Origin: Chloroflexota bacterium
GTDB taxonomy: Bacteria; Chloroflexota; Anaerolineae; B4-G1
Direction of reading: 5' to 3'
Length of the DNA stretch: 14,966 bases
Assembly (NCBI GenBank): GCA_011046405.1
Contig: DSAR01000513.1
Coordinates: 1 to 14,966, forward strand
Part shown: piece after piece, positions 7,322 through 14,807 of the stretch
How positions within the stretch are numbered: position 1 is the first letter of the stretch
Layout: each line of letters begins with the position of its first letter
Made by a program: the position numbers and the translations under genes
Notes under the pieces: model-generated
What the model saw: the letters and a program-made list of their open reading frames with translations, nothing else
Told to the model about the DNA's origin: nothing
Database searches by the model: none

Positions 7322-8548
7322 TTAGTCTACGTTGGCGAACTTGAGGGCCTTATCAGCAGCCATTTGCTGTTTTTTCTTGATGCGCTTGAAAAGCCGCTGC
7401 CAGCGCGGGCTGAGAGCATCCTCATCACTCAATACTTCAACGAGACGATTCGCGAAAAGCATCATAAGCGCTCGATTCTCCGAAGCCACCGGCTCGCTTT
7501 CCAGGCAACGGAGCATCGCATAAACGTGAGGCGCCAGAGCGCAACTCTGATCATCGTCGTCATCCAGGTAAGTTTGGGTTTCCGTTTTGAAGCGCTCGAT
7601 CAGAGCAGTTCTCCTCTGGGGCGTCACCATCTCGTCCACGGTCTCATAGATACAAGAGGCAAAGTTGGCTGAGGCCCGCGAAAGGAAGTAGCGACTCAGA
7701 TGCCAGGGTTTGCTCAGATGCCGCTTTTCCATCTTGTCCAAAGCCATTACGGCCTCATCTCGCCTGATCGGGTACGGTACAAGGGAGATCTGCCCTTGAT
7801 AGAGTTTCGTCTGCATCTTCTCAAGCAGGTTCTCCTCCTGGCGCTCCCAGGCCAGGGCCAGGTCGGGGAGAGCCTCCAAATCTGCGGTTAATTCCTCGAC
7901 AGTATGAGCTCGCGCCGTTGCCGCGGTGATGGTCTCCATATCCTCGCTGTAATGGACACCACACCATATCGCGTAGAGATCATCGTCGATCCTTGCGCGC
8001 GCGTCCTCCAAGGTCTGCATCGCGCGATCGAATGACGCCTCGTAGGTGTCCATCACCAACCCGCACAAGCCAAGAGGCGACTTCGCTTCATTTTTTCCCC
8101 TCACTCCGATACTGACCCACGTCGAGATAATAAAGGTCATTTCCAGTTTGTCCAAATCGTGGGGACTCAGGAAATGGGCTTTGCATTGTTCCAGCCGCCC
8201 AAGGATATCCTCCCGGAGTTGGGGCGTGTCAAAATCGTCGATTACGGCGAGGCGATAATCGTCGTAAACAAGTTGAGTGTTTCCTCTGTTCAGTTCTGCT
8301 TCTTTGTTGATTTGCTTTTTGAAGCGCGGAAAATGCCGCACTGCCGCTTCCAATGTCCGTTCAGGATCGAAGTAGAAGTTGGCGAACTCCGCTTTCTCGC
8401 GCAGGACATAAGAATCCTTCAGGCAACGACGCAGATTTTCCTCGAAGGCGTTCGGCTCCATACTGTTGAAACGCTCGCTCAACACTTGGAGCGCAGCGAT
8501 GGTATTACCAGTGGTTTTTGAACGGCTTCGTGATCGTCTTTTTCTCAT
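7322..8548 (-). CDS. Unknown protein B, paralogue of the preceding gene, within BREX-like operon
   Basis: I do not recognise this 408-residue protein. It is mostly helical and acidic, with a very basic N-terminus (MRKRRSRSRSK) and a basic C-terminal helix, and has no signal peptide, membrane segment or familiar catalytic motif. It is clearly homologous over its whole length to protein A just upstream. Shared blocks are AEFANFYFDPERTLEAAVRH (residues 53-72), YDDYRLAVIDDFDTPQLR (95-112), SFDRAMQTLEDAR (172-184) followed by IDDDLY, and LSKPWHLSRY (278-287) with TPQR (309-312). A run of five aspartates (329-333) is notable. I chose the ATG at 8548 because it aligns with the start of A; a 13-codon leader ORF with a strong ribosome site ends just before it. 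Its stop is 10 bases from the methyltransferase start, implying coupling. Confidence 0.88.
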   Translation of the reverse strand: MRKRRSRSRSKTTGNTIAALQVLSERFNSMEPNAFEENLRRCLKDSYVLREKAEFANFYFDPERTLEAAVRHFPRFKKQINKEAELNRGNTQLVYDDYRLAVIDDFDTPQLREDILGRLEQCKAHFLSPHDLDKLEMTFIISTWVSIGVRGKNEAKSPLGLCGLVMDTYEASFDRAMQTLEDARARIDDDLYAIWCGVHYSEDMETITAATARAHTVEELTADLEALPDLALAWERQEENLLEKMQTKLYQGQISLVPYPIRRDEAVMALDKMEKRHLSKPWHLSRYFLSRASANFASCIYETVDEMVTPQRRTALIERFKTETQTYLDDDDDQSCALAPHVYAMLRCLESEPVASENRALMMLFANRLVEVLSDEDALSPRWQRLFKRIKKKQQMAADKALKFANVD

Positions 8549-8553
8549 AGTGC

Positions 8554-8595
8554 CTATCCAGTGAAATTCTTGTTTTTCGTGCAAGGATTTTGCAT
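8554..8595 (-). CDS. Candidate 13-residue leader ORF before gene B
   Basis: An AAGGAG Shine-Dalgarno (complement of 8605-8610) lies nine bases before an ATG at 8595 that opens a 13-codon ORF (MQNPCTKNKNFTG) ending in TAG at 8554-8556, five bases before the ATG of gene B. Gene B itself has only a weak TAGG ribosome site, so ribosomes leaving this leader could re-initiate on B. There is no evidence that the peptide itself matters; chance occurrence is possible. Confidence 0.35.
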   Translation of the reverse strand: MQNPCTKNKNFTG

Positions 8596-8663
8596 ACGAG
8601 GTTACTCCTTCCTGGTTCCGGCTCGGAAGCACAGCGGCTTCGTCCGGGATAGGCGTTATTGTT

Positions 8664-8686
8664 ATGCATCATTCGTCATTCGTCAG
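8664..8686 (+). repeat. Short heptamer array at the end of gene A
   Basis: About three units of the CGTCATT type lie at the 3' end of gene A. Its last codons (TNDE) and its TGA stop (complement of 8669-8671) are encoded by the repeat. The remaining roughly 110 bases to gene B contain the small leader ORF and no further repeats. Confidence 0.75.
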
Positions 8687-9919
8687 GCCCAATTGATACT
8701 TCATCATCATTTTTCTCATGAAACGACTTTTTCTCATCCGCTTGAGAACCTGTCGCAGGCGTGGGTTGAGCACGTCTGGATCACTCGCGACTGCGTGGAA
8801 GCCCTGGGTCAGGTAGAGCGTCCCTATGACCGGATTGCGCGCAGGTGGTCCTTCATCCAGATAGTGGATCGCGGCTTGGACGTACGCGGCCAATGGACGC
8901 AGTTGATCGTCGTCGGATGTCAGACAACGCTGCCCTAACGCCTGCAACTCGTCGCTCAGATCCACCATTCTCTGGGGCGTCATGATCTCCGTGAGTGTAT
9001 CTCGAAAACACACGACCAGGTTGACCATCGCCAGCGGTGCGATATAGCGACTCAGGCTCCAGGGCTTGCTCAGGTATCGGCGCTCCATCCTATCCAGGGC
9101 CAGTTTGATCTCCTCAGAGGTGAAAAAGTGATGATCGATGTCCGGCCACATGGAGATGATCTCCAACTGAAACTCTTCTACCAAGTGGCTTGTTTGCCGC
9201 TGCCACGCTATGCTTAACGCGGGGTCCGATGCAATACGCGCCTCTAACTCGGCAAGAGCGCCGATCTGCTCCAGCGTTGCGTCGATGAGCGCCATATCCC
9301 CTTCGTGATACCGGGCGCGCCACAGGTTATAAAGGTCATCGTCGATGATGTCGCGTGCGTCCTCTACCGTCACCATCGCCCGGTCGAATGATTCCTCGTA
9401 GATCACCGTCACCAGCGCGTATAGTCCGAGCGGCAGTGGCTTTTTGCCTTCCAGCAATTCATTCCCCTCTTGGCCGAGAAAGATCTTGACGAGCAAAGCG
9501 CTTTCGATCTTCGACATATCGTGGCGGCGCTTACGCTTCTGGCGGCTGATGTAGCGCTCTAGCCGATGCAACAACTGCTGCCGAAGTTGGGGCGTCTCCA
9601 TATCGTCCAGCACGGCGATGCGATAGTCGTCATATTTGGCCGGGTCCAGTCTCTCTTCCTTTTCCAATGCGCGCTTCATCTGGCTTTGGAGAGGTGGGAA
9701 GTGGCGGGCTGAGGCCTCTAGTGTTTGCCGGGGGTCAAGGTAAAAGTCGGCAAACTCGGGCTCGTCGCGCAGGCTGGCGCTCCGCTGCAAGATTTCAATG
9801 ATGACGTCAAAAACGTCGCCCGATTCCGCCTGGGCTGCGATTCTGGTCAACATCTCAGCCATGTAGGTCGGGCTGTCAATCGTATGTTCGATGTTCTTCC
9901 GAGATCGTTTCTTTCTCAT
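8669..9919 (-). CDS. Unknown protein A, tandem paralogue of B, within BREX-like operon
   Basis: This 416-residue, mostly helical protein has no recognised domain. It starts with a basic tail (MRKKRSRKN) and ends with a basic segment (LKRMRKSRFMRKMMMKYQLG). Blocks shared with B are PEFADFYLDPRQTLEAS (residues 54-70), YDDYRIAVLDDMETPQLR (96-113), SFDRAMVTVEDAR (177-189), DPALSIAWQRQ (232-242) and LSKPWSLSRY (283-292). In the stretch 273-317, 24 of 45 residues are identical to B. Several conserved acidic residues (DDYR, IDDDLY) could bind metal or a basic partner, but no catalytic pattern is evident. The ATG at 9919 has AAAGGA upstream and matches the start of B; the in-frame ATG at 9946 lies inside the repeat array without a ribosome site. 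It sits directly after the ATPase gene. Confidence 0.9.
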   Translation of the reverse strand: MRKKRSRKNIEHTIDSPTYMAEMLTRIAAQAESGDVFDVIIEILQRSASLRDEPEFADFYLDPRQTLEASARHFPPLQSQMKRALEKEERLDPAKYDDYRIAVLDDMETPQLRQQLLHRLERYISRQKRKRRHDMSKIESALLVKIFLGQEGNELLEGKKPLPLGLYALVTVIYEESFDRAMVTVEDARDIIDDDLYNLWRARYHEGDMALIDATLEQIGALAELEARIASDPALSIAWQRQTSHLVEEFQLEIISMWPDIDHHFFTSEEIKLALDRMERRYLSKPWSLSRYIAPLAMVNLVVCFRDTLTEIMTPQRMVDLSDELQALGQRCLTSDDDQLRPLAAYVQAAIHYLDEGPPARNPVIGTLYLTQGFHAVASDPDVLNPRLRQVLKRMRKSRFMRKMMMKYQLGLTNDE

Positions 9920-9930
9920 GATGTCCTTTC

Positions 9931-10034
9931 GTTCGTCATTCGTCATGCGTCAGGCGTCATCCGTCAGGCGTCATCCGTCAGGCGTCATCCGTCAGGCGTC
10001 ATCCGTCAGGCGTCATTCATCATTCGCCATTCGT
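9931..10034 (+). repeat. Heptamer array between brxC-like gene and gene A
   Basis: This is the longest direct array, about 14 heptamers. It includes four perfect tandem copies of the 14-bp unit CAGGCGTCATCCGT at 9951-10006, a fifth diverged copy, and CGTCATT/CGTCATG units on the left. The brxC-like stop codon (complement of 10020-10022) lies within it, so the ATPase's final residues (TNGE) are repeat-encoded. Coding-strand units read ATGACGN. Confidence 0.9.
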
Positions 10035-13000
10035 CTCAAGCGTCAGTCGCGTGTTGCGTGGGTCGTGGCCGCGCATCTGCTCGCCCACAAAGCCGTCGAA
10101 GCGACGTTTCAGCTCCTCCACCGTGCAGGGAAGGCCGCCCTCCTTCAGCGCCTCCAACAGCCCGTCGACCGGCAGGGCCAGCGCCTCGATGCCGCGCAGG
10201 GCCTGCACCGCCGATTCGACGAAGCCCTCGGGAATCTGGGCCTCGTCTAACGGATGTCCTTTGTCCGTCTCCTGCGCCAGGAATTGCTCGATCGGCGCCC
10301 GCTCGTCCGGCGTCATCGCCTCCAGGCTGCGTCGGGCCGTCTCGCTGGTCAGCGCGTCGCGCAGCGCCTGTCGCCAGCGGGTCAGTATGTCGTCCAACTG
10401 CCGCTCCAACTGATCCAGGGTCTGATTGGCTCGCACGTCCCGGCGCTGCGCCGGTCGCAGGTGGCAGAAGGGACAGGTCGGCGTGTCGTCGATGGCGCTC
10501 TCGTGGAACTCGCGACAGATGGGCAGCTCTGTCATCCGCTGCTTCCAGCCATCCAACTCGCTCCCGCTGAGCAGGTCGATGGCCGCCAGCGCGTTGAGGG
10601 CGGTCAGCCGCGCATCGCTGTACAGCCGCTGGCGACGGTCGTCCGCCTGGGGGCCGAGCGTCAGGCGCCGGTGCTGCTCGGCGTAGGCGGCCACGTAATC
10701 CGCCTTGAGCGTTTCCAACTGGCGCGAAAGGGCGTTGAAGTGCATAGGGTCAATTGCCTCATCGTCTTCATCGCCGCCGCCGAAACGACGCACGTCGTCG
10801 ACCAGCGATTTGCGCATCGCCGCCGCCCGCTCCGACCAGGGGTGAGGCGATTCTGGACCGGAGGGCAGGTTGGCCTGGGCCTCGGCCAGGTAAGCGGTCA
10901 ACGGCTGAACGCGACCGACCAGATCGAGCAACTGCCCGGCCCGCTCAACCACGGCTTGTCGATCGAGCGCCTCCTGCACCTGGGTCACGGTCAAGCGCAG
11001 ATTGCGCAGCTTGCCCACTGTGTCGAAGCGGCTCAACGCCTCCAGGAACTGCTTGTAACCGCGCAGGTGCGGCAGTAATTCGGTGCGAGAGAGGGAGACA
11101 GTGGGATGGCTGGCGCCCACCACCGCGCCGCTCTCGACCTCGTAATCAAAGCGGTCGGTGAAGATCGCCTCGTTCCACAGGCGCAGCCCCTGTTGCATTT
11201 GCCCCTCGATTGTAGCCGCGCGCTCCAGCTCGCCTCCAACAACGCTTTGTAGCCTCTGCACCGCATCTCGACGGGTGTTCTCATCGCGCACCAGGCCCGG
11301 CGCTAACCCCAGCCCCTCGAAGATCATGCCCCACAAGTTGAGCGGCAACGTGCGCGGCCGCTTGTAGAAACGGAAGTCGACCAGATCAACCATCGCCCGC
11401 GTGGCCGCGCGCTCAATGTTACCGGCGTCCAGCGTCTCACGTCCGCCCAGGTTGAGCACGACGTCTCCGTGATAGACCAGGGATAAAAGCACCACTACGG
11501 CCCATTCCGGTTCCAGTTGGAAGCAGATGTCCTTTTCGATTGGCTGGATACCGCCGGAGACCTGCTCGATCAATTCCCCACGATTGACGACTTGACCCTC
11601 CGGCTTCTCCTGCAGCAGGTCGAGATAGCGCCGGGCGTAGCGGGATTGATAGGGGCGCAGGTTCTCCTCGTCATCTAACAGCTCCAGGCCGTCCAGCACG
11701 CCTATCGCCAGGTTGGTGCGTCCACGCCCGGCCAGGAAGCGAATGGCGTCCATCGCGGCGGTGGGGCGGGCCGATTCGGTGACGGGACGGGTCAAGCGCT
11801 CAAAGGCGGGATAATCGGGATACCGTTCCTCGAACTCAGGAGCCAGCAGATGGGCCGCGATCAGGCGGATCAGATCCTCCATCGTCTCGCTGGCAGAACT
11901 CTGTGCGCCGGACAGCACCGTTCCGACGGGATTGGTCACGCCCTGATAGGTGACTTGCAGGTGATCGGGAAAATAGTCGCGCAGCCATCCCAGGAGCTTA
12001 CCCAGGTACTCATCCGCCTTTTCAGCGTAGGTCGTCCGGTGGGATGCGGCTTCCTGGGCCATCGCGCGAGCGCCAGCATAGAGGCGCACTCGATCCTCGA
12101 AGGTCTGGTCCAGCCCGCTCAATTGGAAGATGACCTCATCCGCGCGTTGTCCATCGTGCCATTGACGATTGATGAAGGGCGGCATGATGTAGACGTAGAA
12201 ATCGCGCGGCGGCTGGGCCGTGCTTCGTTCGTCGGGGGCGCCAAAGAAGAGATAGCCAGGGCGGGTCACCATCGGCAATCGTTGATCCGCCCGCTCGACC
12301 CAGGGTAGCTCGTAGAGCCAGATGCGATGGCCGTTCGAGTAAGTGGTCTCGCTGAGGTTGAGCGCGCGGCGCAAGCCATTGAAGAAGTAGCGGTTGAGAT
12401 CGCCCTGCTCCATAAACTGACCCCGCTCCTGGATCTTGGCCTCGAAGTCAATGTCCTTGTCCACGTCGAGGTAATACTGCCCGTTGGCCTCGTTGTAGGA
12501 GATGTACTGGCCGGTGACGGTGCGCTGAATCTCGCGCAGCGCCACCTGTACCTGGCTGAGCAGGAAGTCGGCCGACGCTTCCGGCAAGGGACGGAAGAGA
12601 CAGAGATCGTCGCGCAGTTCCTCCGGGGTGACGCCCAGCGGCGCGCGGATGTCGTGGGTGGTCAGCCGGTGGACGCTCAGGGCGTGAATGATGCGCAGCG
12701 CTACAGGCTTCAGTCCAGGCCGGGTATAGGCGTTGCGGATGCGGCCCTCCAGCACGTCGCTCTTTTCGATCACCTCGGCCACGTCGGGCAAGCCGCGCAT
12801 GCTGGGGTTGCCGCGCAAAATGTCCCAGTAGTGATCGTAGGAGATCAGGCCGGGCTGGTCCGGCGGCACCTCCTCATCCAGCAATCCGCGCATCGCCTGG
12901 CTGAAGGTCTTCAAGACCTCCCGCTTCTCGGCTACCGAGACGCGCTCGAAGGTCTCCAGGTAGGCCGGGTGGATGGGGAAGAGTTGGGCAAATTCGTCCA

Positions 13001-13862
13001 AGCGCTCTGCCATGTGGCCGTACAAGTGCGTGAACTGGCGCAGGTGCTCGGTGATACGGGCCAGTTGCTCGTCGTTCTTCTGGAGCAATCGGTGAGAGAC
13101 GACGTAGGCGATGTCCTCACGCACGATGCGCACTTGCTCGAAGCGGTCGCGCACACGGCGTAGCTGTTGCGCGACGAAAGCGAAGCGCGGACTGTCAAAT
13201 AGCGTCTCCTGCAAACCGGCCAGGAAGCGAAAGGGCGTCAGCGCAGCCACCTCGCCCAATTCGCGCAAGAAACCCAGGTCGAGGATCAATTGTCGCTCCT
13301 CGCGCGTGCGCAGGTAATCGAGCAACTCATCGACGACCAACAGAAGGCCCTGCTCGGGATAACGTTCCTGGAAAGCGCCCATCGCCTCGATGAGGGCGTT
13401 CTTGTTGTTGGTGATCTCGTCAGCCGGTGGAAAGGTATAGGGCGTCCCCCAGGCCTCCAGCGCGATCTCCAATTCGCGAAGGAGAATATCGCGCAGGCTG
13501 CCGGTCACCCCGCCGATCTCCGTGCGGGCGACCTTGAAGCGTCCGGCGATGGACGCGGCCGCCTCCTGCACGTCCGGATGATCCAACGCCTCTACGAGAT
13601 GATCGTGTTCCGCAATCGCGGAGACGACGGCCATCAGGTGGGATTTGCCGGTGCCGTAGTTGCCGACGATGAGCACGCCTTTGTTGTCGCGCGGTCTGAG
13701 GAACTGAAGCTGAGGAATGACTACATTGACGAGCTGATCTGCCATCCGATCGGAGATGACGTAAGTGCGAATCAGGTCACGGGCAGCCTGCTCTTGATCT
13801 GCGTCACGCAGTTGAATGATGGTCTCGATAGGATCAAATTGGACCAGGTCGCGGTAGTGCAT
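10020..13862 (-). CDS. brxC: BrxC/PglY-like P-loop ATPase (DUF6079 family)
   Basis: This 1280-residue cytoplasmic ATPase is the largest protein of the locus and corresponds to BrxC of BREX (PglY in the Pgl system). The N-terminal AAA-type module shows Walker A GNYGTGKSH (residues 67-75) and Walker B LLLVVDELLDYL (173-184); both are intact. It is followed by the long helical body typical of the family and, near the C-terminus, a CPFC pair (1130-1133) preceded by Cys1116, suggestive of a small zinc-binding module. BrxC-type proteins are essential for BREX, and related ones bind DNA and partner with PglZ and the methyltransferase. The start is firm, with AAGGAG six bases before the ATG. Its stop lies in a heptamer array. 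Length fits the family and no frameshift is seen. Confidence 0.88.
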   Translation of the reverse strand: MHYRDLVQFDPIETIIQLRDADQEQAARDLIRTYVISDRMADQLVNVVIPQLQFLRPRDNKGVLIVGNYGTGKSHLMAVVSAIAEHDHLVEALDHPDVQEAAASIAGRFKVARTEIGGVTGSLRDILLRELEIALEAWGTPYTFPPADEITNNKNALIEAMGAFQERYPEQGLLLVVDELLDYLRTREERQLILDLGFLRELGEVAALTPFRFLAGLQETLFDSPRFAFVAQQLRRVRDRFEQVRIVREDIAYVVSHRLLQKNDEQLARITEHLRQFTHLYGHMAERLDEFAQLFPIHPAYLETFERVSVAEKREVLKTFSQAMRGLLDEEVPPDQPGLISYDHYWDILRGNPSMRGLPDVAEVIEKSDVLEGRIRNAYTRPGLKPVALRIIHALSVHRLTTHDIRAPLGVTPEELRDDLCLFRPLPEASADFLLSQVQVALREIQRTVTGQYISYNEANGQYYLDVDKDIDFEAKIQERGQFMEQGDLNRYFFNGLRRALNLSETTYSNGHRIWLYELPWVERADQRLPMVTRPGYLFFGAPDERSTAQPPRDFYVYIMPPFINRQWHDGQRADEVIFQLSGLDQTFEDRVRLYAGARAMAQEAASHRTTYAEKADEYLGKLLGWLRDYFPDHLQVTYQGVTNPVGTVLSGAQSSASETMEDLIRLIAAHLLAPEFEERYPDYPAFERLTRPVTESARPTAAMDAIRFLAGRGRTNLAIGVLDGLELLDDEENLRPYQSRYARRYLDLLQEKPEGQVVNRGELIEQVSGGIQPIEKDICFQLEPEWAVVVLLSLVYHGDVVLNLGGRETLDAGNIERAATRAMVDLVDFRFYKRPRTLPLNLWGMIFEGLGLAPGLVRDENTRRDAVQRLQSVVGGELERAATIEGQMQQGLRLWNEAIFTDRFDYEVESGAVVGASHPTVSLSRTELLPHLRGYKQFLEALSRFDTVGKLRNLRLTVTQVQEALDRQAVVERAGQLLDLVGRVQPLTAYLAEAQANLPSGPESPHPWSERAAAMRKSLVDDVRRFGGGDEDDEAIDPMHFNALSRQLETLKADYVAAYAEQHRRLTLGPQADDRRQRLYSDARLTALNALAAIDLLSGSELDGWKQRMTELPICREFHESAIDDTPTCPFCHLRPAQRRDVRANQTLDQLERQLDDILTRWRQALRDALTSETARRSLEAMTPDERAPIEQFLAQETDKGHPLDEAQIPEGFVESAVQALRGIEALALPVDGLLEALKEGGLPCTVEELKRRFDGFVGEQMRGHDPRNTRLTLETNGE

Positions 13863-13881
13863 GGGGAGCTCCTTTTGCTTT

Positions 13882-13937
13882 ATTCGTCTTGCGTCATTCG
13901 TCTTGCGTCATTCGTCTTGCGTCATTCGTCTTGCGTC
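13882..13937 (+). repeat. Heptamer array between brxF-like and brxC-like genes
   Basis: Four perfect tandem copies of the 14-bp unit ATTCGTCTTGCGTC (two related heptamers) fill most of the gap between the brxF-like and brxC-like genes. The brxF-like stop (complement of 13922-13924) and its final residues TQDE are repeat-encoded. The array ends close to the AAGGAG ribosome site of the ATPase gene (complement of 13869-13874). Confidence 0.9.
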
Positions 13938-14374
13938 AGGTATGCGATGGGTATTTGTGGTTCGCGCCAGGTGCGGTAGTGAGCATGGTCTGGGACAGCG
14001 TAGGACAGGACATTGTCCGCGCAATTCCCGGGCCAGGCAACGATCATTCGGGTCCTCCGGCTAACATCGCGCATCAATCGTAGGGGGTCCAGCTCAAGAG
14101 AGGGATGGAACAGCAGGGTCATTCGCGTGATTAGAATGGGACCAGGCGTCATCTCGCTGACCTGGCGCCTGATCCATTGATTGGCTGTATGGGGCCGGTG
14201 CTTGGGCAACGTAAAAAGCAAGGCTTCACTAAGCGCTCGTCCTATCGACAGGCAAGGATAATCATAAAGCACCAACAACTCGTCAATCTTGTCCGCCAGC
14301 TTCTGAATATTCGGCGAGACAAGAAGGAGACAAGTGCGAGGTGAATGAAGAAATTCGGAGATGGGATCGCGCAT
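13922..14374 (-). CDS. brxF: BrxF-like small protein of BREX type 3, P-loop not recognisable
   Basis: This 150-residue soluble protein is the first gene of the operon. The C-terminal half matches the BrxF pattern of BREX-3: a TRMTLLFHPSLELDPLRLM segment, SRRTRMIVAWPG, then LSYAVPDHAHYR. BrxF relatives are described as P-loop proteins, with a Walker A motif after the first strand. Here the equivalent region (CLLLVSPNIQKLADKIDE) lacks the glycines and the GKS/T, so nucleotide binding by the usual motif is unlikely. I chose the ATG at 14374 because it has GAGAGG directly upstream and gives the usual family length; the open frame begins at a TTG at 14410 without a ribosome site. Position directly before the brxC-like gene supports the call. 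The last four residues come from the repeat array. Confidence 0.75.
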   Translation of the reverse strand: MRDPISEFLHSPRTCLLLVSPNIQKLADKIDELLVLYDYPCLSIGRALSEALLFTLPKHRPHTANQWIRRQVSEMTPGPILITRMTLLFHPSLELDPLRLMRDVSRRTRMIVAWPGNCADNVLSYAVPDHAHYRTWREPQIPIAYLTQDE

Positions 14375-14432
14375 ACAACCTCTCATGCCCACGTAGGTTT
14401 TGCCGGGCAAAGTTGGGCCATCGCTTTTTATT

Positions 14433-14460
14433 ATTGTACTACACCTAGCAATCTAAGCAA
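14433..14460 (-). promoter_or_regulatory. Candidate sigma-70-type promoter for the BREX-like operon
   Basis: On the minus strand TTGCTT (complement of 14455-14460) and TACAAT (complement of 14433-14438) are separated by 16 bases in an AT-rich patch about 60 bases before the brxF-like ATG, and no better candidate is seen nearby. An inverted repeat, TAGCAAT (14444-14450) and ATTGCTA (14486-14492), has one arm inside the spacer and could be an operator. Both readings come from visual inspection only. Confidence 0.4.
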
Positions 14461-14492
14461 GTTAAATTGATAGATTTGATGCTCCATTGCTA

Positions 14493-14757
14493 AGCTGCGC
14501 CTGCTGAGGACGCCGGATGACACAAAGGAAGACGCGCGGTAACTGCTCAGCCTACGTGTGCAGTGCGGATCACAATCCGCGTCGATGGGGCAAGGGCCAC
14601 CCCCTCGCAACTCGGAAAGTGAGATGATATTAACGACCCGGAAAACGAATCGGCGGCCTTCCTATGGATGCCTTTTCTCTTCCAGCGCCGGGAAGCCAAA
14701 GTGGTTTTTGCAAGAGACGTGTGGCGGACGCTACAGCCGGGCGGAACCTGGGCATGT
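14493..14757. other. Stretch without a supported gene
   Basis: No convincing coding frame is seen here. The one plus-strand open frame (14558-14794) has no ribosome site or recognisable content and runs into the IS-like end. A small perfect inverted repeat, GCGGAT / ATCCGC with a four-base loop, lies at 14565-14580 without a T-tract. The region is probably insertion-sequence debris between the transposase remnant and the operon promoter. Confidence 0.5.
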
Positions 14758-14807
14758 GACCCTATTTCTAATTGTCATCGATGTCCATTTCTAATTGTCG
14801 TTTGACA
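14758..14807 (-). mobile_element. Putative IS21-family-like terminus
   Basis: Two 13-bp direct repeats, ATTTCTAATTGTC, at 14764-14776 and 14787-14799 lie next to a TGACA end (TGTCA on the minus strand) at 14803-14807. Repeated subterminal motifs behind a TG-starting tip are typical of IS21-family ends. The tip falls exactly where transposase similarity stops, suggesting insertion into the older element. No istA or istB coding sequence is visible inside the window, so this is a relic. Confidence 0.4.

Noticed and set aside
9931..10034. Possible CRISPR array
   Set aside because: The units are 7 or 14 bp, directly tandem, with no unique spacers and no cas genes in the window.
1225..14374. DISARM defence system
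   Set aside because: No SNF2-like helicase, phospholipase-D protein or DrmA/DrmB-like gene is visible, whereas PglZ and a DUF6079-type ATPase point to BREX.
14375..14410. Upstream start (TTG at 14410) for the brxF-like gene
   Set aside because: It has no ribosome site, whereas the ATG at 14374 has GAGAGG directly upstream and gives the usual length.
14540..14580. GTAACTGCTCAG as an IS66-like end, and GCGGAT/ATCCGC as a terminator
   Set aside because: No partner end or transposase supports an IS66 element, and the hairpin has a six-base stem without a T-tract.
14558..14794. 78-codon open frame on the plus strand
   Set aside because: It has no ribosome site or recognisable content, and its end runs through the IS-like terminal repeats.
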